Shown one piece after another: positions 1 through 8,666 of a DNA stretch of 64,000 bases. This stretch comes from Pseudomonas frederiksbergensis. Its GTDB lineage: Bacteria > Pseudomonadota > Gammaproteobacteria > Pseudomonadales > Pseudomonadaceae. A model generated the notes under the pieces. That model had not been told where the DNA came from, made no database searches, and worked only from the letters and a program-made list of their open reading frames with translations. The stretch lies in assembly GCF_003732705.1 (NCBI RefSeq), contig NZ_MOBR01000017.1:1-64000 (forward strand), given 5' to 3'. Position 1 is the first letter of the stretch, and every line of letters begins with the position of its first letter. A program made the position numbers and the translations under genes.

Positions 1-27
1 AGCGGCGTTTTTGTTTGCGTGTGTTTT

Positions 28-115
28 GTGGGAGCGGGCTTGCTCGCGAAAGCGGTCTGTCAGTTGACGCATTGGTTGACTGATACACCGCTTTCGCGAG
101 CAAGCCCGCTCCCAC
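28..115. repeat. REP-type inverted repeat pair
   Basis: Two inverted copies of a unit beginning GTGGGAGCGGGCTTGCTCGC flank a loop of about 30 bases. This is a typical Pseudomonas intergenic REP doublet, of the same subtype as the pair at 63281-63369. It lies downstream of the dipeptidase gene. Confidence 0.9.
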
Positions 116-123
116 ATATTTTT

Positions 124-155
124 TGCGGAGGGCCCGCCGGCAGGGCGGGCCCGTT
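124..155 (-). terminator. Rho-independent terminator of the dipeptidase gene
   Basis: GGGCCCGCC and GGCGGGCCC form a strong GC stem a few bases beyond the stop codon. In the minus direction the stem is followed by a T-rich stretch. Confidence 0.75.
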
Positions 156-162
156 TAGCGAA

Positions 163-1902
163 TCAGAGCTTCGGCAACTGCCCGATACGGCCCATCATCT
201 CGGTCACAATCTGCAGATCCAGCAGGAACTGGTCGACGGTCTTGAACTCGTTGTCGGTGTGGCCGGTGTACTTGATCTCAGGCCGAGCCAGACCGAATTG
301 CACGCCATTAGGCAGTTCATGGACCGAAGTGGCGCCGGCGGATGAGCCGAACTCGTGTTTCATACCCAGGTTTTCCGTAGACACAGCGAGCAAGGCCTTG
401 ACCCATTCGCCCTCGGGGTTGCGGTACATCGGCTCGGCGATCGAGTAGTCGAAGGTCGCCGCAACATGGGTCTTCTTGCTCCAGGCGCCAATCTTGTCGG
501 CAATTTTCGCCTTGAGCGCTTCCGGGGATTCGCCCTTCGGTACGCGCAAGTTGACCGCGAGCTTGAAGGTTTTGTCATCCATCCCGACAAAGGTCAGGGA
601 CGTGGTCAGCGGGCCCATGAAGGCGTCGGAAAAGCCGACCCCCAATTTGCCACCCAGGTAATCCAGGCCCCAGTTATCGGCGGCGTAGCGGGCGGCGTCG
701 GTGATGTGGTTGTGCTTGAACGCGACTTTGCCATCCAGACTGTGGATGAAGAGTAGCATCCGGGCTACCGGGTTCACGCCGGACTCGGGCTCGGAGGAGT
801 GAGCGGATACGCCGGTAACCGTCAGCTTGACGTCCTTGCCGTCGACCTTGGCGCTCACCTCGAAGTTACCGCCATTGCGCTTGGCATAGTCAGCCCCGGC
901 CTTCTGCAGGCTGGCGGCCAGTTCGGCGGGTTTGTCGGTGACCAGAACGGCAACCGACGCCGACGGAATCTGGTTGGTGGCCTTGCCGCCGGTCATTGAG
1001 ATGATTTCCGCGCCTTTGCCTTCACCTTTACGGATCGGGAAGTTACCCATCACGGTGCCGTAGCCTTTCTCGGCAATAACCACCGGGTAGCCGCCGTCCA
1101 GCGCCAGGTTGTAGTTCGGCGTCGGGTTGTGTTCGAAGTAATAAGGGATAGCGTCGCCGGTGGTTTCCTCGGTGGTATCGACCAGCAACTTGAAATTCCT
1201 GGCCAGCGGCAGCTTCTCTTCCTTGATCACCTTCATCGCGTACATCGCTACCACGATACCGTTCTTGTCATCCTCGGTGCCCCGGCCATACATGCGGTCG
1301 CCGATCAGGGTGACCTTGAACGGATCGAGTTTGGTGCCGTCCTTCAGGACCCAGTTCTCCGGCGTCACGGGTACCACGTCGGCATGGGCGTGGATGCCCA
1401 CAACTTCATCGCCACTGCCTTCCAGGGATATTTCGTAGACGCGGTTATCGATGTTGCGAAAATTCAGGTTGAAGGCTTGGGCCAGGCCCTTGATCTTGTC
1501 GGCGATCTTGATGAATTCAGGGTTGTCGTGCTGGGCTACGCCGGACACTTGGAAGGTCGGAATCGCCACCAGTTCACGCAAGGTCTCAGTGGCCGCGCTG
1601 CCATATTTCACCCGGGTATAAATACCCAGCAGGCGCGTGATCTCGTTCTGCTGTTCGGCAGACAGGGTTTTGTTGTCGAGAAAGGCACTGATGGCCGGGC
1701 CGAGGTTGGCGGTTTTGGCCAGGTCGCTCTTGGCCAGGCCGCCCAGGAACTGCCTGAAATCCGTGACCGATGCATCGCTGAAGGTCTTGAGGATCGTCGC
1801 GCTCTGTTGCGGGGTGATGTTGGCGTGCGCCAACGTGGTGAACGACGAAAGGCTCGCCAATACAAGGGTGGTCGCGGCCAGGTGTTTGAGAGAAAAATCC
1901 AT
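163..1902 (-). CDS. Secreted M20-family dipeptidase
   Basis: Predicted zinc dipeptidase of peptidase family M20 (PepV/Xaa-His dipeptidase-like), 579 residues, acting outside the cytoplasm. The chosen ATG at 1902 opens a signal peptide of about 26 residues (basic start, long hydrophobic core, ending TTLAHA); AAGGA lies 12 bases upstream. The longer frame to 1968 would bury this signal. Visible metal and catalytic motifs are HAHADVVPV, GRGTEDDKNG, the TTEETTGD glutamate pair, SAHSSEPESG in the lid domain and GHTDNE near the end. It is a single gene with its own terminator. The family call is firm; the substrate is not known. Confidence 0.88.
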   Translation of the reverse strand: MDFSLKHLAATTLVLASLSSFTTLAHANITPQQSATILKTFSDASVTDFRQFLGGLAKSDLAKTANLGPAISAFLDNKTLSAEQQNEITRLLGIYTRVKYGSAATETLRELVAIPTFQVSGVAQHDNPEFIKIADKIKGLAQAFNLNFRNIDNRVYEISLEGSGDEVVGIHAHADVVPVTPENWVLKDGTKLDPFKVTLIGDRMYGRGTEDDKNGIVVAMYAMKVIKEEKLPLARNFKLLVDTTEETTGDAIPYYFEHNPTPNYNLALDGGYPVVIAEKGYGTVMGNFPIRKGEGKGAEIISMTGGKATNQIPSASVAVLVTDKPAELAASLQKAGADYAKRNGGNFEVSAKVDGKDVKLTVTGVSAHSSEPESGVNPVARMLLFIHSLDGKVAFKHNHITDAARYAADNWGLDYLGGKLGVGFSDAFMGPLTTSLTFVGMDDKTFKLAVNLRVPKGESPEALKAKIADKIGAWSKKTHVAATFDYSIAEPMYRNPEGEWVKALLAVSTENLGMKHEFGSSAGATSVHELPNGVQFGLARPEIKYTGHTDNEFKTVDQFLLDLQIVTEMMGRIGQLPKL

Positions 1903-2022
1903 TGCTGGGGGCATTCCTTCGCAAGTAGTGAGTAGGAAATATCTGATCAATGAATCAGAAAGGTTCACAAACTAACACCACGAGGAAGCGGTAGGGGAGT
2001 CCCATAAGTGGGAACTGTCGCA

Positions 2023-2055
2023 CAGAAACGCAAAAGCGACGCAGAAACGCAAAAG
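2023..2055. repeat. Short tandem direct repeat
   Basis: CAGAAACGCAAAAG occurs twice with a 19-base period (2023-2036 and 2042-2055) between the dipeptidase promoter region and the exporter terminator. It is probably a small local duplication; no function is evident. Confidence 0.7.
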
Positions 2056-2084
2056 GCCCGACAGTCTGACTGAGCGGGCCTTTT
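2051..2084. terminator. Terminator of the LysE-type exporter gene
   Basis: AAAAGGCCCG and CGGGCCTTTT form a 10-bp stem with A/T on both sides, so it can work in both directions. It is placed to end the minus-strand operon whose last gene is the exporter. Confidence 0.75.
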
Positions 2085-2098
2085 GCATGGACGCTGGT

Positions 2099-2737
2099 TT
2101 ACATCGACAGAATCAGGCGTCCGGCAAACAGGATCAGAATCACCCCCATGGTGCGTTCGAACCAGTGGCCCATGCGCATAAACAACAACCGCACCCGTGC
2201 ACTGGAAAAGAACAGCGCGACGATCACAAACCACAGTGCGTTCACGAAGCACATCCACAGGCCATACAGCGCCTGGATCTGCAGGGGTGTTGTGGCGCTG
2301 ATGATGGTGGTGAAAATCGCCAGGAAAAACAGTGTGGCTTTCGGGTTGGTCGCGTTGGTCAGGAACCCTGTGGTGAACGCCTTCAGCAAGGTTTGTTCGA
2401 CCGCTGGCTCGTCAGCAGGCTTGTCGCCTTCCAGCGCGGTCTTGGGCTTGCTACGCAGCAGGCTGACGCCGAGGTACAGAATGTAAGCACCGCCCACGAC
2501 CTTGGCCACCGTCAATAACCAAGGCGTGGTGTGCATCAATGCGCCGACGCCGAGCAAGGTGTAAAGCACATGCACGGAAATCCCCGCGCCAATGCCCAGC
2601 GCGGTGCAGATGCCCACCACTCGACCGAAGCGCACGCTTTGGCGGATGGTCACGGCAAAGTCCGGTCCGGGTGCGACCACGGCCAGAAAGTGGATGGTCG
2701 CCAGCGCCAGAAACTCGCCCAGGTAATTCGAAAGCAT
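2099..2737 (-). CDS. LysE/RhtB-family amino-acid exporter
   Basis: Inner-membrane amino-acid exporter of the LysE/RhtB family, 212 residues, the usual family length, with about six hydrophobic segments. The family signature VAPGPDFAVT sits near residue 22. The ATG at 2737 is chosen because TTGGAG lies 5-8 bases upstream and the protein then starts directly with the first membrane helix; the frame is open to 2785. The start lies one base after the stop of the oxygenase gene, so the two are surely cotranscribed. The neighbour suggests that the exported molecule is an oxidised amino acid, which is inference. Confidence 0.88.
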   Translation of the reverse strand: MLSNYLGEFLALATIHFLAVVAPGPDFAVTIRQSVRFGRVVGICTALGIGAGISVHVLYTLLGVGALMHTTPWLLTVAKVVGGAYILYLGVSLLRSKPKTALEGDKPADEPAVEQTLLKAFTTGFLTNATNPKATLFFLAIFTTIISATTPLQIQALYGLWMCFVNALWFVIVALFFSSARVRLLFMRMGHWFERTMGVILILFAGRLILSM

Positions 2738-2738
2738 C

Positions 2739-3509
2739 TCAACTCCAAAAAGTAAGGGGTGAAGCATTGCCGCGATAGCCGACAAAGAACGAAAGGCTCA
2801 ACCGCGGATCCGCCACGCCCGGGGTCACCGAGTGCATGCAGCGCGAATTGAACATGATGAAATCCCCCGGATCCGGGCGCACCTCCAGGGTCGGAGGGCC
2901 AAGCAGGGCTGGCTCGATGCCGTAACTGTCGCCACGCATTTCGTCGAACTGGTCCGGGGAAATGTCGTGGTCCCACATCTGCAGCGCACCGCCCTCGGTG
3001 GGCATGTTCAGGTAAACATTGCAGGCGAATTGCGCCTCCAGGCTGCGGGCCTGAAAACTGTCCGGGGCGTCCTTGGCGAAGATGTCGTGATGGGCGAGGA
3101 AGCACACGCCGGGCTTCACCACCCTGGACAGCCCGACGTACATCTTGCGGCCGTAGAGGTTCTCCAGATGTGCGCCGGCCGGCCAGGACTCGTCGAGCAT
3201 GCAGCGCAAGGTGTCGACCGGGGACGAGTAGGGCGCACAGCGATTACGCAGCTCCTCGATATTGCTGGTGGCGCGTTCGAAATAGTCTTCGATCAGCAGC
3301 GGCTGGTTTTCCGCTTCGTAGAACGCCATGCCGATGCGACCGATGCTCGGCGCGTTGATGTAGCCCTCGAAGCCCGGCGCAAGGATCTTGTCGCCGATCT
3401 GCACCGCCAGCGGCTGAGGCAAAAAGCCTTTGACGCGGATGGCGAGGACTTCTTCGTTGGCCAGTTTTTTTATGCACGTCTCATCGAGACGCTCGACGTC
3501 AAGCATCAT
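2739..3509 (-). CDS. 2-oxoglutarate/Fe(II)-dependent oxygenase
   Basis: Predicted 2-oxoglutarate and iron-dependent dioxygenase, 256 residues. The HxD part of the iron triad is visible in FLAHHDIF and the distal His in SRCMHSV. It is followed after about a dozen residues by the Arg of DPRLSLSFF, expected to bind 2-oxoglutarate. Because the position after HxH/HxD is Asp, the protein should be a hydroxylase and not a halogenase, which has Gly or Ala there. It lies between an AlaX-type editing gene 92 bases upstream and an amino-acid exporter one base downstream, pointing to a free amino acid as substrate (inference). No strong ribosome site is seen; two ATG codons stand in tandem. Confidence 0.8.
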   Translation of the reverse strand: MMLDVERLDETCIKKLANEEVLAIRVKGFLPQPLAVQIGDKILAPGFEGYINAPSIGRIGMAFYEAENQPLLIEDYFERATSNIEELRNRCAPYSSPVDTLRCMLDESWPAGAHLENLYGRKMYVGLSRVVKPGVCFLAHHDIFAKDAPDSFQARSLEAQFACNVYLNMPTEGGALQMWDHDISPDQFDEMRGDSYGIEPALLGPPTLEVRPDPGDFIMFNSRCMHSVTPGVADPRLSLSFFVGYRGNASPLTFWS

Positions 3510-3601
3510 GGTTTAGGTCCATCTATCGAGTAGTCAACGGAGCTCGCGGATGCAGGCTCCCCCGGCGTCAGGCGATGACGGTGTCGACATCGCCAAAAGG
3601 C

Positions 3602-4228
3602 TCAATCCACGTGGTAGTGGACGGACAACGTGCCCTTTTTCTGTGAAAGGGAGTCGATCGTGACCGTGCCCAAATCCTTCAGGCTACGTACATGGGTGCC
3701 GCCGCAACCGTAGGCGGGCAGTTCACCGAAACCGATTTCCCGGGCACCTTCGCGTAGCGAAGTCAGGCGTGGCAGGTCCTGGGCGATCCATTGCTCGATG
3801 CCGTTTTGCACAGTCTGGATATCAACCTCTTCGGCCGAATCCGACGGTTTGAACTGCACACGGCTTTCGCTTGGCCAGTGATGGGCCTTGATCGGCATCC
3901 AGCCCCGCGCCTGGACGAAATGACCGATCAAGTGGCCGGCCGAATGCAGGCGGGCATTGAGTCGGCGGCGTGGTTCATCGATCCGGATCTGGGTCATGCC
4001 GAGTTTCACCGGTTGGTCGACGTAATGGACGATCCGGTCCGGATCCTGAATCACCCGTAGCACCCGGCTTTCACCGATCCAGCCGGTATCGTAGGGCTGG
4101 CCACCGCCCTGGGGATGAAACAGTGTGGCGCGCAAAACGACCGCGAATTCATTCTCGTGGGGCGTGCAATCCAGGACTTCCACATCGGCCTTGAGGTCAT
4201 CACTATGGAAAAAGAGGCGAAGCGTCAT
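3602..4228 (-). CDS. AlaX-like alanyl-tRNA editing protein
   Basis: Free-standing trans-editing hydrolase related to the AlaRS editing domain, 208 residues. These enzymes remove wrongly attached amino acids from tRNA-Ala in the cytoplasm. The zinc-site residues are visible as HSAGH (HxxxH) in the middle and CGGTH (CxxxH) near the C-terminus, and the HPQGGGQPYDTG segment is typical of the family. AAGGG lies eight bases before the ATG. It is the first gene of a minus-strand set with an oxygenase and an exporter, and it is divergent from a LysR regulator. The usual target is Ser- or Gly-tRNA-Ala; here another amino acid is possible. Confidence 0.87.
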   Translation of the reverse strand: MTLRLFFHSDDLKADVEVLDCTPHENEFAVVLRATLFHPQGGGQPYDTGWIGESRVLRVIQDPDRIVHYVDQPVKLGMTQIRIDEPRRRLNARLHSAGHLIGHFVQARGWMPIKAHHWPSESRVQFKPSDSAEEVDIQTVQNGIEQWIAQDLPRLTSLREGAREIGFGELPAYGCGGTHVRSLKDLGTVTIDSLSQKKGTLSVHYHVD

Positions 4229-4279
4229 ATTCCATGCCCTTATTAAAGTTTCTATTTTTTATTATATGAAGCGTGGAAT
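4229..4279. promoter_or_regulatory. Inverted repeat in the divergent alaX/lysR control region
   Basis: ATTCCATGC (4229-4237) and GCGTGGAAT (4271-4279) are inverted copies with one mismatch, separated by 33 very A/T-rich bases. The only intergenic space between the two divergent genes is 91 bases, so this should hold both promoters and a regulator site. Confidence 0.5.
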
Positions 4280-4319
4280 TGCGTGATAATCCGTTCAAAC
4301 ATCAAAGGACTGTTGCGCT

Positions 4320-5318
4320 GTGAGCATAAATCTACCGTTGCCGCTGTTGGGTGAAATGGCGATTTTCGTCAAAGTTGTCGAAACCGGCAGCTTCTCCGAA
4401 GCGGCACGTCAATTAGGCTCCTCGCCCTCGGCGGTCAGTCGCAGCATTTCGCGCCTGGAAAAAGCCCTGGCCACCCGATTGCTGCAGCGCACCACACGCA
4501 AACTGCGCTTGAGCGACGGCGGCGAAGAGGTGTTCAAGCGCTGCCAGGAGATGGTCAGCGCAGCCAAGTCGGTGATGGAAATCAGCGGTCAGTTCACCCA
4601 TGAAGCCGAAGGCCTGGTGCGGGTCAGCGTGCCCAAAGCGGTGGGGCGATTTGTGATTCATCCGCATATGCCGGAATTTCTGCGGCGTTATCCCAAAGTG
4701 GATGTGGAGTTGTTGCTGGAAGATCGGCAGGTGGATTTGATCGATGACAACGTCGATCTGGCGATTCGTATTACCGACCGCCCGCCCGCAGGACTGGTCG
4801 GGCGGCAGTTGCTGACCATCGACCACTTACTCTGCGCGACACCGCAATACCTGGCCGAACACGGCACGCCGACCCATCCCCACGATTTGCTCAACCACAG
4901 CTGCATCTACCTGGGGGAAACCCCGAGCGATGCCCGCTGGAAATTCAAGAAAGGCACCAAAGCCGTGACCGTCGGCGTACGCGGACGTTATGCGGCCAAT
5001 CACACCGGCGTGCGGTTGGGCGCGGTGTTGCAGCACATCGGCATTGGCAGCCTGCCGTATTTCACCGCCCGCTATGCGCTGGAGCAGGGGCTGATTGTGC
5101 AGGTGTTGCCGGACTGGACCTTTCTGGCTTCGTACCACGGCGGTGCGTGGTTGCTGCATTCGCCAACGCGTTATTTGCCGCCCAAGCTGCGGGTGTTTAT
5201 CGATTATCTGGTGGAGTGTCTGGAGAAGGAGCCGACATTGAGCAAACCGGGGAAGCCGAGTGCCTTGGGCAAGGTCGCGGCGGAGTATGAGTTGCCGGAG
5301 AGTGATGGGTTGCTTTGA
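4320..5318 (+). CDS. LysR-family regulator
   Basis: LysR-type transcriptional regulator, 332 residues. The N-terminal winged helix is evident (FVKVVETGSFSEAARQLG then SPSAVSRSISRLE), followed by the periplasmic-binding-like effector domain. The start is GTG at 4320 with AAAGGA ten bases upstream. The protein is about 30 residues longer than the family norm, the extra part being a Gly/Pro/Glu-rich C-terminal tail. It is divergent from the alaX-oxygenase-exporter genes and is the natural candidate to control them. The effector is unknown. Confidence 0.88.
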   Translation: MSINLPLPLLGEMAIFVKVVETGSFSEAARQLGSSPSAVSRSISRLEKALATRLLQRTTRKLRLSDGGEEVFKRCQEMVSAAKSVMEISGQFTHEAEGLVRVSVPKAVGRFVIHPHMPEFLRRYPKVDVELLLEDRQVDLIDDNVDLAIRITDRPPAGLVGRQLLTIDHLLCATPQYLAEHGTPTHPHDLLNHSCIYLGETPSDARWKFKKGTKAVTVGVRGRYAANHTGVRLGAVLQHIGIGSLPYFTARYALEQGLIVQVLPDWTFLASYHGGAWLLHSPTRYLPPKLRVFIDYLVECLEKEPTLSKPGKPSALGKVAAEYELPESDGLL

Positions 5319-5325
5319 CGGGACT

Positions 5326-5415
5326 CTTCGCGGGCAAGCCTCGCTCCTACAGGTTGTGTTGATCGCACCATTTCCGCATGACCGAACCCTGTAGGAGCGA
5401 GTCTTGCCCGCGAAG
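5326..5415. repeat. REP-type inverted repeat pair
   Basis: Inverted copies of CTTCGCGGGCAAGCCTCGCT and its complement, with one base change between the arms. It is the GTAGGAGCGAGGCTTGCCCGCG subtype and lies between convergent genes. Confidence 0.9.
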
Positions 5416-5440
5416 GCGTCCTCAACCGCGCCACAAAAAA

Positions 5441-5472
5441 AGGCCCGCATGAATGACCATGCGGGCCTTTTG
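5441..5472. terminator. Bidirectional terminator between convergent genes
   Basis: AGGCCCGCAT and ATGCGGGCCT form a 10-bp stem with T runs on both strands, serving the LysR gene and the convergent hypothetical gene. Confidence 0.8.
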
Positions 5473-5488
5473 CATTCCTGATCCGGGA

Positions 5489-5896
5489 TCAGTGCTTGCT
5501 GTCGTCCTGCGACATCGCCAACAGCTGCTTTTCCTGGTTCCAGTCGAACGGTTCGTCGTTCTGTTCGGCTTCGAAACGACGCTCTTCCAGCGCCTGATAC
5601 AAGTCGATTTCATCATCGGGCATGTAGTGCAGGCAGTCCCCGGCGAAGTACCACAGCAGGTCGCGCGGCACCAAGTGGGCAATTTGCGGATAGCGGGTGA
5701 TCACCTGGCACAGAATGTCCTGGCCAAGGTATTGGCTTTCGATCGGATCGACCGGCAGCAAGGCACGCAATTCGTCGAAGCGCTCCAGGAACAAGGCATG
5801 GCTTTCTTCGGGAACCTGTTCGGCCTCACCCACGGCGACCAGAATGCTGCGCAAGTGGTCAAGCAAGACGAGATGATCGGCAACGACGTTGGACAC
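5489..5896 (-). CDS. Conserved hypothetical protein downstream of fadE
   Basis: A 135-residue acidic, soluble, probably all-helical protein without a motif I can name. The GTG at 5896 is chosen because GAGGAC lies seven bases upstream; the open frame reaches a TTG at 5917. It follows fadE on the same strand. In P. aeruginosa, as I recall, a gene of this type also sits beside the fadE homologue, so it is a conserved partner and not a chance frame. Features seen are Leu/Asp-rich helices, a YPQIAHLVPRDLLWYF aromatic stretch and a charged C-terminus. Function unknown. Confidence 0.8.
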   Translation of the reverse strand: MSNVVADHLVLLDHLRSILVAVGEAEQVPEESHALFLERFDELRALLPVDPIESQYLGQDILCQVITRYPQIAHLVPRDLLWYFAGDCLHYMPDDEIDLYQALEERRFEAEQNDEPFDWNQEKQLLAMSQDDSKH

Positions 5897-5920
5897 GAGA
5901 TAAGTCCTCAAGAGCAAAAC

Positions 5921-5955
5921 GGGCGCGGGAGTATAAAGCCCCCGCGCCCTTTTTT
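5921..5955. terminator. Hairpin between fadE and its downstream gene
   Basis: GGGCGCGGG and CCCGCGCCC form a 9-bp stem. The T6 run is on the plus side; in the minus direction, which follows fadE, only GTTTTG comes after it, so termination of fadE may be partial. Confidence 0.6.
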
Positions 5956-5970
5956 ACATCGATGGCTGGA

Positions 5971-8418
5971 TCAGCGGACCTTTCCATCGGCCAGCGCCAG
6001 CTCATCCTTGTCGAAATCATCGACATCGATCACCTTGCGCCGCGCCACTTCGGCGTCACGCAGGGTCTGCGCCTCACCCGGTTGCAGGACCCCGGCTTCC
6101 AGCGCCGCATCGATGGCGTGTTCCCCGGCCGCCGGTTTGACCTGGCCGCTTTTGAGCACCACATGCAGCTTTTTCTGCAACGGTTGCGCCGCGTTCAGCA
6201 GGTTGCAGGCATGTTGCAGAGCGCCCACAGCATCATCGGCCGATTGCGGACGGTAGCAACCGCCGAGCAACTCTTCGAGGGTTGGATCACCCTTGGCCCG
6301 GCCAATCACCGCTGCCACTTCGGCGCCGAGTTTGTCCGACGGTCCTTTGTGGCGACGACCGAACGGGAACACGATGACCCGCAACAGGCAACCCAGCACT
6401 TTATTCGGGAAGTTGGTCAGCAGCTCATCCAGCGCGCGTTCGGACTGGCCCAGGCTTTCTTCCATGGCCCAGATAAACAGCGGAGCCATGTGGTCCGGCG
6501 AATCGAGGTCGTGGTAACGCTTGAGCGCGGCGGAGGCCAGGTACATGTTGCTGAGTACATCCCCCAGGCGGGCCGACAGGCGTTCGCGACGTTTCAATTC
6601 ACCGCCCAGCAACATCATGCTCAAGTCGGCGAGCATCGCGAATGCGGCAGCCTGACGATTGAGCGCACGGAAATAACCTTGGCTGAGTTTGTTGCCCGGA
6701 GCCTGTTCGAAGTGCCCGAAACCGAGGTTCAGCACCAGGGTGCTGGCGGCGTTGCTCACCGCAAAACCGATGTGCTTGAGCAGCAAACCATCGAACTCGG
6801 TCAGGGCCTGATCCTTGTCTTCACGCCCGGCAAGCGCCATTTCCTTGAGCACGAATGGATGGCAGCGAATCGCGCCCTGGCCGAAGATCATCAGGTTACG
6901 CGAAAGAATGTTTGCGCCTTCCACGGTGATGAAAATCGGCGCGCCATTCCAGCTGCGGCCCAGGTAGTTATTCGGCCCCATGATGATCGCCTTGCCGCCA
7001 TGAACATCCATGGCGTGGCTGATGCACTCGCGGCCGCGTTCGGTCAGGTGATACTTGAGAATCGCCGACAGCACTGACGGTTTCTCGCCCAAGTCCACCG
7101 CGTTGGCGGTCAACATCCGCGCGGCGTCCATCATCCAGGCATTGCCGCCGATGCGGGCCATGGCTTCCTGAATCCCTTCGAATGCCGACAGCGGTACGTT
7201 GAACTGCTCACGCACCTGAGCGTACTGGCCGGTCACCAGGCTGGTGAACTTCGCCGCGCCGGTACCCACCGCCGGCAGGGAAATCGAACGGCCCACGGAG
7301 AGGCAATTCATCAGCATCATCCAGCCTTTGCCGAGCATTTCCTGACCGCCAATAAGGAAGTCCAGCGGAATGAATACATCCTTGCCGGAGTTCGGGCCGT
7401 TCATGAACGCTGCGCCGAGGGGTAAGTGACGGCGGCCGATTTCAACGCCGGCGGTGTCGGTCGGGATCAGCGCCAGGCTGATGCCCAGGTCCTCCTTGTC
7501 GCCCAGCAGGTGATCCGGGTCATAGGCCTTGAACGCGAGGCCGAGCAGGGTGGCCACCGGGCCCAGGGTGATGTAGCGCTTTTCCCAGTTCAGGCGCAGG
7601 CCGAGGGTTTCCTGGCCTTCCCATTCACCTTTGCAGATCACCCCGGTGTCGGGCATCGCGCCGGCGTCGGAGCCGGCCAGTGGCCCGGTCAAGGCGAAGC
7701 ACGGAATGTCATCGCCACGAGCCAGCCGTGGCAGGTAATGGTTGCGTTGTTCGTCGGTGCCGTAATGCAGCAGCAATTCTGCCGGGCCGAGGGAGTTGGG
7801 CACCATGACGGTGGATGCGAGGTCGCCGCTGCGGGTTGCCAGTTTCATCGCGACCTGGGAATGCGCGTAGGCGGAGAAGCCTTTGCCGCCGAATTCCTTG
7901 GGGATGATCAGGGCGAAGAAGCCGTTTTCCTTGATATGGGCCCAGGCTTCGGGCGGCAGGTCCATGTCCTGGCCGATCTGCCAGTCACTGACCATCGCGC
8001 AGAGTTCTTCGGTCGGGCCGTCGATAAAGGCCTGCTCCTCTTCGCTCAATTGCGCTTTTGGATAGGACAGCAGTTTGTCCCAATCCGGACGGCCACTGAA
8101 CAGCTCGCCGTCCCACCAGACCGTGCCGGCATCGATGGCGTCGCGTTCGGTTTGCGACATTGGCGGCAGGGTTTTTTGGAACCAGCTGAACAGCGGCGCA
8201 CTGAAGAATTTGCGGCGCAGGTCAGGCAGCAAGAGTGGCGCCGCAACTGCTGCGATCAGCAGCCAGAGAATCAGCAGCAGCCAGCCCGGTGCATGGCTGA
8301 AGGCGCCCATCGCCACCACATAAACCGCAACGATGCTCAGGGCAGGCAGCGGGGCGATGCGGCGGTGGGCCAAATAGGCTATTCCAACGATCAGAACCAG
8401 TATCCACAACAACAGCAT
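5971..8418 (-). CDS. fadE: Acyl-CoA dehydrogenase FadE
   Basis: FAD-dependent acyl-CoA dehydrogenase for the first step of fatty-acid beta-oxidation, 815 residues, practically the length of E. coli FadE (814). The N-terminus has two or three hydrophobic segments (LLLWILVLIVGIAYL onward), which fits membrane attachment, followed by the acyl-CoA dehydrogenase N-terminal, middle and C-terminal domains (ALTGPLAGSDAGAMPDTG in the FAD region) and the long FadE-specific tail. The ATG at 8418 has GGAGG seven bases upstream. P. aeruginosa has several FadE paralogues, so chain-length preference cannot be given. Confidence 0.93.
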   Translation of the reverse strand: MLLLWILVLIVGIAYLAHRRIAPLPALSIVAVYVVAMGAFSHAPGWLLLILWLLIAAVAAPLLLPDLRRKFFSAPLFSWFQKTLPPMSQTERDAIDAGTVWWDGELFSGRPDWDKLLSYPKAQLSEEEQAFIDGPTEELCAMVSDWQIGQDMDLPPEAWAHIKENGFFALIIPKEFGGKGFSAYAHSQVAMKLATRSGDLASTVMVPNSLGPAELLLHYGTDEQRNHYLPRLARGDDIPCFALTGPLAGSDAGAMPDTGVICKGEWEGQETLGLRLNWEKRYITLGPVATLLGLAFKAYDPDHLLGDKEDLGISLALIPTDTAGVEIGRRHLPLGAAFMNGPNSGKDVFIPLDFLIGGQEMLGKGWMMLMNCLSVGRSISLPAVGTGAAKFTSLVTGQYAQVREQFNVPLSAFEGIQEAMARIGGNAWMMDAARMLTANAVDLGEKPSVLSAILKYHLTERGRECISHAMDVHGGKAIIMGPNNYLGRSWNGAPIFITVEGANILSRNLMIFGQGAIRCHPFVLKEMALAGREDKDQALTEFDGLLLKHIGFAVSNAASTLVLNLGFGHFEQAPGNKLSQGYFRALNRQAAAFAMLADLSMMLLGGELKRRERLSARLGDVLSNMYLASAALKRYHDLDSPDHMAPLFIWAMEESLGQSERALDELLTNFPNKVLGCLLRVIVFPFGRRHKGPSDKLGAEVAAVIGRAKGDPTLEELLGGCYRPQSADDAVGALQHACNLLNAAQPLQKKLHVVLKSGQVKPAAGEHAIDAALEAGVLQPGEAQTLRDAEVARRKVIDVDDFDKDELALADGKVR

Positions 8419-8666
8419 ATTTAATCCTCCGTGAAACCAGGGCAAAACCAACTTTCAGAGCTTAGACGGCATCCGCAAAATCGGGTGGTCAGAGCAATGG
8501 ATAGAAATCGTGGGAAACAATGGATGGGTTTTGTAAGACCTGTTGGCATCAGGCCTCGGAAATCGTTCGCCAGGTGAGCGGCAAAGCGCCCATGTTTGGC
8601 CGAATCGTCGTTATCTCTGTGCTTAAGGTGTGGTTAGACTCGAGGCTCCCCCAGGAGATCGCCCTC

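Noticed and set aside
19..345. Small frame at the left edge of the window
   Set aside because: It runs through a REP doublet and antisense to the dipeptidase gene.
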